From contig NZ_CP108095.1 in assembly GCF_036194065.1 (NCBI RefSeq), positions 6,882,001 to 6,946,000 of the forward strand: DNA of 64,000 nucleotides, in the 5' to 3' direction. Positions 7,873 to 16,583 of the stretch are shown here, piece after piece. Made by a program: the position numbers and the translations under genes. The notes under the pieces are model-generated. The model was not told the DNA's origin and ran no database searches. It worked only from the letters and a program-made list of their open reading frames with translations. Each line of letters opens with the position of its first letter. The first letter of the stretch is position 1. The stretch comes from Streptomyces sp. NBC_00239. GTDB lineage: Bacteria; Actinomycetota; Actinomycetes; Streptomycetales; Streptomycetaceae.

Positions 7873-9512
7873 GCGCCGCCGACCGGGTCGCCGAGCTGAC
7901 CTCGACCTTCGCGGCTCCTTCCCTCGACGTGGCCCACCTGCTGTGTGACCGGCATCCCGCCGACCGGGTCGCCTTCACCGTGGTCGACGGCGACGGAAAG
8001 GCATCGACGCTGACCTTCGGCAAGCTCACCGCGGACTCGCACCGGTACGCACGGGCACTGCAGGGGCTGGGGGTCGGTCCGGGTGACAGAGTGGCGACCC
8101 TGATGGGCAAGAGCACCGACCTGGTCACCGTCATCCTGGCGATTTGGCGGCTCGGCGCGGTCTACGTCCCGCTGTTCACCGCCTTCGCGCCCCAGGCCAT
8201 CGCCCTGCGCCTGGAGGGCGCGGGAGCGCACGTGGTGATCGTCGACCCGGACCAGCGCCACAAACTCGACCCCGGCCCCGACCTGCCGGACGACCCCCAG
8301 CGCCGCCTCGTCGTCACCCGAAACAGCACTTCGCACGGTGCCACGGTGCTCTCTGCCCTCGTCGCGGCCGCGTCACCGGAACCGGTACCCGCCGTCACCA
8401 CCAGCGGGGACGGCCCACTGGTGCACATGTTCACCTCCGGCACCACCGGCAAGCCCAAGGGCGTCATCCACCCCGTCTCCTACATCACCGGATGGCAGAT
8501 CTACCTGGAGTACGCCCTAAACGTCACCCAAGGCAGCAGCTACTGGTGCGCCGCCGACCCCGGCTGGGCCTACGGCCTGTACGCCGCCATCGTCGCCCCG
8601 ATGGCCGCCGGCATCCCCAGCCTGCTGCTGACCGGCGGCTTCTCCCCCGAGACAACCTGGCGCACCCTCACCGACCACCAGGTCACCGACTTCACCGCCG
8701 CCCCCACCGTGTACCGGGGACTGCGCTCCTCGCCGGTGCCGGTCCCACAGGGCCTGCGCCTGCAGCGGGCGTCCAGCGCCGGCGAGCCCCTGACTCCCGA
8801 GGTCAACGAGTGGGCACACGCCGCACTCGGCCTCGCCGTGCACGACCACTTCGGCCAGACCGAGGTCGGCATGCCCCTGGCCAACCACCACCACAGCGAA
8901 CTCACCCGTCCCCTCAAGACGGGATCGATGGGCCGGCCGGTACCCGGATGGAACCTCACCGTCTTGGCCGACGAGAAGGACGAGCCCGCAGGACCGGGCG
9001 TACTCGGCCGGGTCGCGATCGACGTCGCCGGGAGCCCGCTGATGACCTTCCGCGACTACCAGATCCCCGGACAGAGCGCTTCCAAGTTCACCCCCGACGG
9101 CCACTGGTACCTCACCGGCGACGCCGGGCGCATCGACGCCGACGGAGACTTCTTCTTCTCCTCCCGCGACGACGACGTCATCATCATGGCCGGCTACCGG
9201 ATCGGGCCGTTCGAGATCGAGAGCGTCCTCGCCCAGCACCCCGCCGTCGCCGAGTGCAGCGTGATCGGCGCACCCGACGACGTCCGCGGCGAGGTCATCG
9301 AGGCGTACGTCGTCCTGCGCGACGGCGACAACGGCTCACCAAACCTGGCCACCGAACTCCAACAACTGGTCAAGACCCGCTACGCCGCCCACGCCTACCC
9401 GCGCACAATCCACTTCATCGACGCCCTGCCCAAGACACCCAGCGGCAAGACCCAGCGCTACCTGCTGCGCAACCGCCGACACACCGAACTCACCACCCCA
9501 GAGCCCCGTTGA
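7869..9512 (+). CDS. Acyl-CoA synthetase (AMP-forming, ANL superfamily)
   Basis: A 547-residue acid:CoA ligase. The P-loop TSGTTGKPKG is at residues 189-198 and the adenine/substrate segment at DHFGQTEVGMP. The ATP-ribose and hinge region reads YLTGDAGRIDADG with the following DDVIIMAGYRIGPFEIE, and the C-terminal catalytic lysine is in PKTPSGKTQR (about 530). The HPVSYITGWQIY and CAADPGWAYGLY segments place it with acetyl/medium-chain acyl-CoA synthetases. GTG at 7869 overlaps the upstream mini-gene, and TTGA overlaps the crotonase gene. It presumably activates an organic acid that the next two enzymes process, in the cytosol. Confidence 0.88.
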   Translation: MSAADRVAELTSTFAAPSLDVAHLLCDRHPADRVAFTVVDGDGKASTLTFGKLTADSHRYARALQGLGVGPGDRVATLMGKSTDLVTVILAIWRLGAVYVPLFTAFAPQAIALRLEGAGAHVVIVDPDQRHKLDPGPDLPDDPQRRLVVTRNSTSHGATVLSALVAAASPEPVPAVTTSGDGPLVHMFTSGTTGKPKGVIHPVSYITGWQIYLEYALNVTQGSSYWCAADPGWAYGLYAAIVAPMAAGIPSLLLTGGFSPETTWRTLTDHQVTDFTAAPTVYRGLRSSPVPVPQGLRLQRASSAGEPLTPEVNEWAHAALGLAVHDHFGQTEVGMPLANHHHSELTRPLKTGSMGRPVPGWNLTVLADEKDEPAGPGVLGRVAIDVAGSPLMTFRDYQIPGQSASKFTPDGHWYLTGDAGRIDADGDFFFSSRDDDVIIMAGYRIGPFEIESVLAQHPAVAECSVIGAPDDVRGEVIEAYVVLRDGDNGSPNLATELQQLVKTRYAAHAYPRTIHFIDALPKTPSGKTQRYLLRNRRHTELTTPEPR

Positions 9513-10297
9513 CCGGCACGGAACCCCTGCTCGTCGAGCAACACGGCACCGTCCGATGGCTCCTGCTCAACCGCCCTCAGCGGCGCAACGCCCTCGACGT
9601 CACCCTCATCGAAGCCCTGAACAAGCAGATCACCAGCGCCGAGGCCGACCCCGGCACAGCGGTCATCGCCGTGGCAGGCAAGGGGCCGAGCTTCTGCGCC
9701 GGCGGTGACTTCCACCAATTCCTGGAACTCCACGACGCGGGCGACAACCCGGTCGACTTCCTCACCGACGTGTCGGCCTGCTTCAGCCGTATCGCGGCCA
9801 GCCCGAAACCCTGGGTCGCCGTCCTACACGGTCACGCCGTCGCCGGCGGCCTCGAACTCGCGCTGGCCTGCGATGTCGTCGTCGCCGCCGACACCACCCT
9901 CATCGGCGACGGCCACCTCCAGCGGCGTCTGGTACCAGCCGGCGGCTCGAGCGTCCGGCTGCCCGACGCGGTCGGACGGGGACTATCCCGCTGGCTCCTG
10001 CTCACCGGCGAACTGATCCCCGCGACCGCGTTCACACACACCGGCTGGATCCACGCGATCGTGCCCGAGGCCGACCTCATCGCCACCGCCACCCGTATCT
10101 GCCAACATTTGGCCGACCGCCACCGCCCCGCTCAGCAACACCTCAAGACGCTGCTGCACCGGATCGACGGCATGGCCCCCGAGCAGGCCCTGCGCGAGGA
10201 ACTGGACGTCTTCGCCGACAACTGGTCTGCGAGCTCCGTGGCCGACGCCCTGCGGGCCTTCCTCACTCCCCCTACCACGAAAGCGGACAACACATGA
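9509..10297 (+). CDS. Enoyl-CoA hydratase/isomerase-family protein (crotonase fold)
   Basis: A 262-residue crotonase starting at TTG 9509, which overlaps the ligase stop as TTGA; no ATG or GTG lies nearby. The CoA/oxyanion loops are present (FCAGGDF, HGHAVAGGLELALACD). The first catalytic glutamate is kept in GLELALACD. The position of the second hydratase glutamate (QPE in classical enzymes) reads GDGHLQRR, so a His replaces it. It may therefore be an isomerase, hydrolase or C-C lyase rather than a plain hydratase. The stop overlaps the SDR start as ATGA. Confidence 0.82.
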   Translation: MTGTEPLLVEQHGTVRWLLLNRPQRRNALDVTLIEALNKQITSAEADPGTAVIAVAGKGPSFCAGGDFHQFLELHDAGDNPVDFLTDVSACFSRIAASPKPWVAVLHGHAVAGGLELALACDVVVAADTTLIGDGHLQRRLVPAGGSSVRLPDAVGRGLSRWLLLTGELIPATAFTHTGWIHAIVPEADLIATATRICQHLADRHRPAQQHLKTLLHRIDGMAPEQALREELDVFADNWSASSVADALRAFLTPPTTKADNT

Positions 10298-11052
10298 ATC
10301 GCTACCAGGGACGCGTCGTCGCCATCACCGGGGCCGCACAGGGCCTCGGCCTCGCCATGGCGACCCGGTTCGCCGCCGAGGGCGCCACGCTCGCACTGGC
10401 CGACGTCAACGAACAAACCCTCACCGACGCCGCCGGGACCATCACCGACGCCCACGACGCCAAACTCCGCACCGACAGGGTGGACGTGACCGACTCCGCC
10501 CAGGTCAACGCCTGGATCGACGGCGTCACCACCGATCTCGGCCGCATCGACGTGCTGGTCAACAACGCCGGCATCCTCCGCGACAACCGCGTCGAGGACA
10601 TCACCGACGACGACTGGCACGCCGTCATCGACGTCAGCCTCACCGGCGGCTTCCACTGCGCCCGCGCCGCGTTCGCCCCCATGAAACGCCAGGGCTACGG
10701 CCGTATCGTCAGCTTCTCCTCCATGTCATGGCGCGGGAACTTCGGCCAGACCAACTACGTGGCCGCCAAGGCCGGCATCGTCGGCATGACCCGCACCCTC
10801 GCGCTTGAAGGCGCCCGCCACGGCATCACCGCCAACGCCATCGCACCCGGCCTCATCGAGACACCCATGCTCGCCTCCATGAACGGCCCCGCACGCGACA
10901 AGCTCACCAACAAGATCCCCATGCGCCACACCGGCCGCCCCCAGGACATCGCCGAAGCCGCGGCCTTCCTCGCAAGCGATGCCGCCAGCTACATCACCGG
11001 CATCGTCCTGGACGTGGACGGCGGCATCTCGATCGGGTCCTCGATCCGGTAG
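10294..11052 (+). CDS. Short-chain dehydrogenase/reductase, 3-hydroxyacyl-CoA-type
   Basis: A 252-residue classical SDR: cofactor motif TGAAQGLG (12-19), NNAG (90-93), and catalytic Ser142/143, Tyr155 and Lys159 in NYVAAKAG. The Asp37 of ALADVNE favours NAD(H). It is closest in style to FabG/HSD10-like beta-hydroxyacyl dehydrogenases. As third gene of the coupled ligase-crotonase-SDR operon, it would oxidise a 3-hydroxyacyl-CoA. No thiolase is encoded nearby, so cleavage must be done elsewhere or the pathway stops at a ketoacyl-CoA. Confidence 0.88.
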   Translation: MNRYQGRVVAITGAAQGLGLAMATRFAAEGATLALADVNEQTLTDAAGTITDAHDAKLRTDRVDVTDSAQVNAWIDGVTTDLGRIDVLVNNAGILRDNRVEDITDDDWHAVIDVSLTGGFHCARAAFAPMKRQGYGRIVSFSSMSWRGNFGQTNYVAAKAGIVGMTRTLALEGARHGITANAIAPGLIETPMLASMNGPARDKLTNKIPMRHTGRPQDIAEAAAFLASDAASYITGIVLDVDGGISIGSSIR

Positions 11053-11125
11053 AGCGCCGCATCCACGGTCACGCTGCGGCCGTCGGATCGCCAGCGGGGA
11101 CCGTCGCAGCCCAGGTACGTCGAGC

Positions 11126-11139
11126 GGTACCCTGGTACC
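11126..11139. promoter_or_regulatory. Probable TetR autoregulatory operator
   Basis: GGTACC-CT-GGTACC is a 14-bp 6-2-6 repeat 78 bp upstream of tetR, with another GGTACG half-site at 11114-11119. It matches the architecture of the palindrome at 7626-7639. Confidence 0.5.
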
Positions 11140-11216
11140 CCCTCGTAAGTCTCGGACTCCCGTCCCGGACGACCACCCGCCGGTTCCGGCGATGACGTCC
11201 ATGGGAGACTGCTGCG

Positions 11217-11855
11217 GTGACGGCCCCAACTGACTCGCGCGACCGACGCCCGCGCAAAACGGCCCGCCGGCGGGTCGTGGACACTCGCCGGCGGGACGAA
11301 CTGCTGCGTCAGGCCGAGGCGATCATCCTGGCCGAAGGCTTCACCGCGGTGACCATGGATGAGCTCACCCAGCGGCTCGGATGCTCCAAGGCGACGCTGT
11401 ACAGCCTGGCCTCCACGAAGGAACAGCTGGTACTGGCGGTCACCCGCGCCTTCTTCCGGGCCGTGACGGCCGAGATCGAGCAGGCCGTCCAGGCCGAGCC
11501 CGACCCCCGGCAGCGCATCCGGGTCTACCTCGCCGGCATCGGCACGGCCATGCGCCGTCACTCCAACGCCTTCTACGACGACATGGTGGGTTACGAACCG
11601 ACCGCACAGATCTACCGCAAGAACTCCGCTGCCGCCGCGCACCGGGTCCACCAAATGATCGAGGAAGGCGTACAAACTGGCGTCTTCCGCGCGCTCAACG
11701 GACACTTCGCCGCCCAGGTCGTGGCAGTGACCATCGACGCACTCCAGTCGGGGGCCCTTCTGGAGAGCACCGGCCTGACCGCAGGCGACGCTTTCTCCGA
11801 ACTCGGGGACCTCCTGCTGGACGGCCTCAGTGCGGGGCAGGGCGCGCCCGGATAG
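11217..11855 (+). CDS. TetR-family transcriptional regulator
   Basis: A 212-residue regulator with an HTH at residues about 25-70 (EAIILAEGFTAVTMDELTQR, then LGCSKATLYSLASTKEQLV) and a helical TetR C-terminal domain (AVTIDALQSGALLESTGL). It has a basic N-terminus, RDRRPRKTARRR. GTG start at 11217. It follows the acyl-CoA operon in the same direction after a 164-bp gap holding its own operator. By analogy with FadR/KstR-like TetRs, it probably senses the acyl-CoA made by the neighbouring ligase. Confidence 0.85.
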   Translation: MTAPTDSRDRRPRKTARRRVVDTRRRDELLRQAEAIILAEGFTAVTMDELTQRLGCSKATLYSLASTKEQLVLAVTRAFFRAVTAEIEQAVQAEPDPRQRIRVYLAGIGTAMRRHSNAFYDDMVGYEPTAQIYRKNSAAAAHRVHQMIEEGVQTGVFRALNGHFAAQVVAVTIDALQSGALLESTGLTAGDAFSELGDLLLDGLSAGQGAPG

Positions 11856-12001
11856 GAACGTGACAGACAGGGCTAAGGGCCTGCAGATCATCAAGGTGTT
11901 GCTTCCCGACCTGGGGCTCGTTGGTCTGGTATGCGCATCCCGGACGAGACCCGTATCGAACTCTCCGCGAAGATTGCGGTGTTGTTCCCGCATCTGGACT
12001 A

Positions 12002-12932
12002 AGGCCTGTCTGATAATTGATCTTGTGGCAGGGCGAGGCGAGTTGACGGAAGCGGCGTGGGAGCGGATAGAGCCCTTGTTGCCGCAGGTGGACGGGCGTG
12101 GTCGGCCGTGGCGTGATCACCGGCAGGTGGTCAATGGTGTGCTGTGGCGGTTGCGGACCGGGGCTCCATGGCGTGACCTGCCGGAGCGGTATGGGCCGTG
12201 GCAGACCGTCTACGAGCGGTTCGCCCGCTGGGAGGCGGATGGTACGTGGGCGAGGCTGTTGGAGCATGTGCAGGTCCGCGACGACGCGGTGGGCCGGGTG
12301 GAGTGGACCGTCGCCGTCGACTCCACGGTCAACCGGGCCTACCAGCATGCCGCCGGCGCAGGTAAAAAGGGGCCGCAGACGGGGACGAACTGGAAGATCC
12401 GGGCCGCTCGCAGACGCGCCAGGCCCTCGGCCGGTCCCGAGGCGGGCTGACCACCAAGGTCCACCTCGCCGTCGACGGCCGGGGCCTGCCCCTGTCCATC
12501 GTGCTCACGCCTGGCAACGTCAACGACGCCACCGCCTTCGGTCAGGTCCTCGACGGGATCCGCGTTCCGAGAGCCGACACCGGCCGCCCGCGCACGACAC
12601 CGACCCGAGTCCTGGGCGACAAGGCCTACTCCAGCCGGGCGATCCGGCACCTGCTGCGGCGCCGCGGCATCGCCGTCACGATCCCCGAGCGCCGCGACCA
12701 AGCGGCCAACCGTCGGCGCCGAGGGCGCCACGGCGGCCGACCGCCCGCGTTCGACAAGGAGGCCTACCGCGACCGCAACGTCGTCGAACGATGCTTCGCA
12801 CGCCTCAAGCAATTCCGCGCGATCGCGACCAGGTTCGACAAGCTCGCCGACCGCTACCGTGCCGGAGTCGTCCTGGCCTCGCTGATCCTCTGGCTCCGCC
12901 AACCAGCCCGTGATCATTTGTCAGACACGGCC
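12002..12932 (+). mobile_element. IS5-family (IS427-like) insertion sequence, 931 bp
   Basis: The ends are AGGCCTGTCTGATAATTGAT at 12002 and the complement of CATTTGTCAGACACGGCC ending at 12932. Over 21 bp, 16 positions match as inverted repeats. TA is duplicated at 12000-12001 and 12933-12934. The element contains one transposase in two frames and looks complete. Confidence 0.8.
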
Positions 12933-12935
12933 TAG
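12025..12935 (+). CDS. IS5-family transposase made by -1 frameshifting
   Basis: The first frame (12025-12450, GTG start) gives the N-terminal DUF4096-like region LTEAAWERIEPLLPQ plus the first catalytic Asp (VAVDSTVNRAYQHA). The second frame continues with GGLTTKVHLAVDGRG, then LSIVLTPGNVNDATAF, LGDKAYSSRAIR and the E-containing NVVERCFARLKQFRAI. The A5G4 run at 12364-12372 is the likely slip site: reading -1 there yields a continuous KGAADGDELEDPGRSQTRQA sequence. The stop codon is completed by the duplicated target. Confidence 0.8.
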
Positions 12936-13831
12936 CGGCAGCGACGGCTGTTGATGGGGGCCGAGGCCCGGCTGCTGGGGCATGGTGGCATCCGCGCTGT
13001 CGCTCGGGCGGCCCAGGTCAGTGAGACGACGGTCCGCGATGGTGTGTTCGAGCTGGAATCCGGCGACGAGCCGTTGGGACGGGTCGGGCGTCCCGGCGGA
13101 GGACGCAAACGAGTCGCCGACCTGGACCCGGGTGTGCGGCCGGCACTGCTCGCGCTGGTCGAGCCCGATGAGAGGGGCGATCCGATGTCGCCGCTGCGGT
13201 GGACTGTGAAATCGACCCGTACGCTCGCGGCGGAGCTGGTGCGGGCCGGGCACCGGATCAGCGCCGCTACCGTGGGCGACCTGCTGCGGGAAGAGGGCTT
13301 CAGCCTGCAGGCGAACGCAAAGACGCTCGAGGGCAATCAGCACCCGGACCGGGATGCCCAGTTCCGCTACCTCAACGAGCAAGCCCGCAACCACCGGGAC
13401 GCCGGCCAGCCGGTCATCAGCGTGGACACCAAGAAGAAGGAACGCGTCGGCGAGTTCAAGAACAGCGGCCGCCAGTGGCGTCCCGTCGGCGAGCCCGTCC
13501 CGGTCGGCGTCCACGACTTCGCCGACCCGCAGCTGGGCAAAGCCGTCCCCTGTGGGATCTACGACCTGACCGCGAACACCGGCTGGGTCAACGTCGGCAC
13601 CGATCACGACACCGCCGCGTTCGCAGTGGAATCGATCCGCCGCTGGTGGCACGGCCAGGGCCAGGCCAGTTACCCGCAGGCGACACGGCTGCTGATCACC
13701 GCCGACGCCGGCGGATCCAACGGCTACCGCACCCGGGTCTGGAAGCTCCAGCTGGCCCAGCTCGCTTCCGAAACCGCTCTACCGATGTTCGCCTAGACCG
13801 GACCAGGGGCACCTGATCCTGGCTGCGGTGG

Positions 13832-14383
13832 CTAATGTCCTCGCGGGGCGAGGACCCGGATGACGCCGGTGGTGTCGGCGGACTCGCGGAGCTGGAGGTT
13901 TTCAAGTTCGAGCACCTGGATCACTCGCACGAGTTGGGCGGTTTGGGCGGCCTGCGCGTCCCGGTCGGCTCGAAGTCGTGAGACCTGCTTCCGCAGCGTG
14001 TCGTTATCGGCCTTCAGGCTGTCGGCGATCTTGGGGCGGACGTCCTGGGCTCGGACGAGGGCGTAGAAGAGGTCTCTGAGGCCGGTGTGCTTGTGGGTCA
14101 GCTTGTTGCGTCTGAGCCCTGCCTCGGCGGCCAGCGACTTCACGGTCAGTTGTCCGTCGGAGCGGCACGGAACACCGATGAGGAGCCGGATCATGGCGTC
14201 GGTGATCGCTCTGATCTCGTCCGCATCCACTGTGGTACTCGGGGCGGTGAGCGCAGCGCTCTGGGCCAGGACAGCTCCAACGGTCTGTGCGATGGCGGCC
14301 GCCATCGGTACTGGGGCAGAGGCGTCCTGCCCGCTCGCTGGGTCTGCTGTGATCTCGTGCGCGCCGGTCATGGGGGTGTTCAT
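13832..14383 (-). CDS. Small HTH/coiled-coil protein of the recombinase module (TnpC-like)
   Basis: 183 residues. The middle part (ITDAMIRLLIGVPCRSDGQL, then TVKSLAAEAGLRRNKL) looks like a helix-turn-helix. The C-terminal third is a predicted coiled coil (SLKADNDTLRKQVSRLRADR, then VIQVLELENLQLRES). It aligns by eye with the 152-residue protein at 44692-45150 over R..AM.RL..G.P.R.DG.LT. Tn554 also ends its recombinase operon with a small TnpC protein that affects transposition efficiency and orientation; a similar accessory role is inferred. It starts 13 bp after the preceding gene. Confidence 0.65.
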   Translation of the reverse strand: MNTPMTGAHEITADPASGQDASAPVPMAAAIAQTVGAVLAQSAALTAPSTTVDADEIRAITDAMIRLLIGVPCRSDGQLTVKSLAAEAGLRRNKLTHKHTGLRDLFYALVRAQDVRPKIADSLKADNDTLRKQVSRLRADRDAQAAQTAQLVRVIQVLELENLQLRESADTTGVIRVLAPRGH

Positions 14384-14396
14384 GAGCCCGTCCCGT

Positions 14397-16583
14397 TCAC
14401 GCCGGCTCCGTCGGCCGTGCGGCCTCGTGGTTGTCGATGATCAGGCGTAGAGCAGCAGTGCGCTGCAGTTTGCGTGAACGCAGGGGAAGCGGGTCGAACC
14501 CATCAGCGAGCTCTCTCTCGATCCGTGTGATCTCCCGGCGTGCCCGTTCCATGTGCGTGTCGGTGCGTGAGACGTTGCCGCAGGAGGGATTGCAGCGGCT
14601 GGGGCTGGGCGTCTTCTGCGCCGCTGCGCCGGGCCGGCCGCGTTCGGGGTCGCACAGCGCCTTGAACGCGTCGTAGTTGCAGGCGAGCAGGGCCGCATCT
14701 GTATCGTGGATCTGGAGGCGAGGGTTGCTCCTCAGCGCGGTGAGCTGCGCCTTGGAGACGAAGGCGCCGTCGTACGCATGGTGGTGGTATTGGGTAGCCG
14801 CCGCGCGGTAGCGGTCGGCAGCTGGACCGCTGACCGTCTCGCCCGACTGGATGCGCTCGCTGGCTTCGGCAAGCGCGTCCGCCATGGCGATGCCCTGCTC
14901 GAAGTCCAGGACGTCCAGCATGTCGGCCGTGGTCCGGCCGCCGTAGGACTCGGCCAGGGATGCGCCGACGTGGCCGTACTGCAGGCCGAGCGCGATGCGT
15001 CCACCGGGCTGGCGGTAGATGAACCAGGCCACCGTACGGCGGAAGCGTCGAAGTGTGACATCACCGTCCGGATCGGTGGGGATGATCTCGTGAGGCCGCT
15101 CCAGGATGGCGGCCTGCTCGTTCGCCCAGGCGATGAACCTCTTGATCCAGTGCGTGACCGTGTCGCTGGACAGCCCGCGCGCGAGATACCCGGCAGCGCG
15201 GTGATGCGGGCTGATGGTTCGGGGAAGCAGCAGCTGCTCGTCGGAGAGGTTCTCCAGCACCTGGATGGCCCGGTGGACTACTTCGATCACGGTCCAGGGG
15301 TCGGGGCGGATTTCCCCCTCCAGTCGTGTGTTGCCCTCGTGATCGGTGACGCCCTTGAAGTGACGGCCGGCAACGCGGTAGCGGACGGTGCCGTCGGCGC
15401 GTTCTTCCCTGGTCGCACAACCGCGTTCCAGGTGCAGAACCTCGGCGGGCCGCATCCCGGACAGGTAGGCGATGACCACGGTGGCGGCCGTAGCCAGATG
15501 CACCGTCAGCGCCCGCACTTCGCTGTGGTCGATGCTGTGGGTCCACGCCTTTCCATCGACGGCCGCGGTGATCGGTGTGGGCAGGGCGGCACCGTCTGCG
15601 AACTTTAGTCCGACCAGCGGCTCAGGGCCGCCGCGAAGGAAATCCTGCACTTGGCCTGTGGTGACCGCGAGGAGTCCTGCGATGAAGCGGACGTTCGCGG
15701 CGGGCCCACTCGTGTCCCATCGCGCGCTCACAGCTCGAGTGGACCGTCCTCTGTATGCCGGGATGCCCTCACCGCTCGCCCGTAGTTGGCGCATGTAGGC
15801 GCGAAGGCGGTCCCGGCCGTCCCTCGGAGCCGAGCCCGGCGGCACCACGGCGGCCTCGAGCCGCTGCCATTCCCGGCGGGCGGCCAGGACGTCGGGTGCC
15901 AGGTCCAGGACCATGCGAAGGGCCCACACGAGCAGGGGTGACATCGTCGCCGGGTGGATGACCGGTGTGCGGTTCTCTCCGCGAGCGGGCCCGTTGCTGG
16001 AGTCGGTGAAGTCACCGGGCGCACTCGCCGGCTCTGCCCACGGCGGCATCACCAGGCGGTCGCCGGGGAGCATGAAGGGCGCGTATGCCCAGGCACGAGT
16101 CAGGGCGAACAGGACCCGCTCGTCCGCACCCGCGCCCTTCCTGTCCGTCAGGGTGGTGGCGAAATGCTCAAGGTCCTCACGGCTCACGCGGTCGAGACGG
16201 GTAATTGAGCGCCGGTCGGCCCAATCGGCGAAGTTCTGCCAGGATCGGACTGTGAGGATCATCGTCGCCGGCGTGACCACCGAGCGGGTCACTGAGGCGC
16301 GCTGGTCCATCAGGGCAGGCGGCGTGGGAATGTGCACCAAGGCCCAGGCCAGGCGCTTGAAGGATGCCCGAAGCGGGGCCGGGAACGTGCTCCACCGGAT
16401 TGCGGAACTACGTGTGGTCTCGCGCTGGTCGAGGTAGGCGAACTGCCAGCGGTCGTCGGCAAACCGCGGCAGGACCTCCATCTCGACACCCCGCCGTACT
16501 CGCGCGGGCGGGAACACCAGGGCGGTGGGTGGCGGATCGACCAGGCCGGGGCCCGCCAGCGCAGAGCCGGATGAGCGTGTCAC
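14397..16583 (-). CDS. Tyrosine recombinase, third of module 1 (728 aa)
   Basis: The catalytic-domain signature is present: first Arg in YLSGMRPAEVLHLERG, second box LRRFRRTVAWFIYRQP, then GLQYGHVGASLAESYGG with the His and the tyrosine nucleophile. The SAM-like N-terminal DNA-binding region includes TVRSWQNFADWADRRSITRL. After the catalytic domain is a tail with paired cysteines (LACNYDAFKALC, SRCNPSCGN) that could bind zinc. GTG at 16583 overlaps the previous stop as GTGA. At 728 residues it is about twice the size of a typical integrase. Confidence 0.78.
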   Translation of the reverse strand: MTRSSGSALAGPGLVDPPPTALVFPPARVRRGVEMEVLPRFADDRWQFAYLDQRETTRSSAIRWSTFPAPLRASFKRLAWALVHIPTPPALMDQRASVTRSVVTPATMILTVRSWQNFADWADRRSITRLDRVSREDLEHFATTLTDRKGAGADERVLFALTRAWAYAPFMLPGDRLVMPPWAEPASAPGDFTDSSNGPARGENRTPVIHPATMSPLLVWALRMVLDLAPDVLAARREWQRLEAAVVPPGSAPRDGRDRLRAYMRQLRASGEGIPAYRGRSTRAVSARWDTSGPAANVRFIAGLLAVTTGQVQDFLRGGPEPLVGLKFADGAALPTPITAAVDGKAWTHSIDHSEVRALTVHLATAATVVIAYLSGMRPAEVLHLERGCATREERADGTVRYRVAGRHFKGVTDHEGNTRLEGEIRPDPWTVIEVVHRAIQVLENLSDEQLLLPRTISPHHRAAGYLARGLSSDTVTHWIKRFIAWANEQAAILERPHEIIPTDPDGDVTLRRFRRTVAWFIYRQPGGRIALGLQYGHVGASLAESYGGRTTADMLDVLDFEQGIAMADALAEASERIQSGETVSGPAADRYRAAATQYHHHAYDGAFVSKAQLTALRSNPRLQIHDTDAALLACNYDAFKALCDPERGRPGAAAQKTPSPSRCNPSCGNVSRTDTHMERARREITRIERELADGFDPLPLRSRKLQRTAALRLIIDNHEAARPTEPA

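Larger units (their letters stand above)
11931..13796 (+). pseudogene. ISAzo13-family transposase gene, split by an IS5-type element and truncated at the 3' end
   Basis: The first 23 codons (MRIPDETRIELSAKIAVLFP, then HLD) lie at 11931-11999. The gene resumes after the IS at 12935 (RQRRLLMGAEARLLGHGGIR) and runs to ETALPMFA at 13796. The DDE-type core is recognisable (VISVDTKKKE, VGTDHDTAAFAVESIRRWW, LLITADAGGSNGYRTR), but the usual CHFPPGTSKWNKIEHRLF C-terminal part is missing. With the IS and one target copy removed, the joint reads GAC TAG CGG. A nonsense codon therefore sits where relatives have Glu, suggesting the gene was already dead when the IS landed. The 3' truncation abuts the recombinase module. 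Confidence 0.8.

Noticed and set aside
8144..9508. Long plus-strand frame upstream of the crotonase
   Set aside because: It is an alternative frame of the acyl-CoA ligase gene; the crotonase begins at TTG 9509.
14397..16583. Treating the recombinases as phage integrases of a prophage
   Set aside because: No phage structural, lysis or replication genes occur anywhere in the window.
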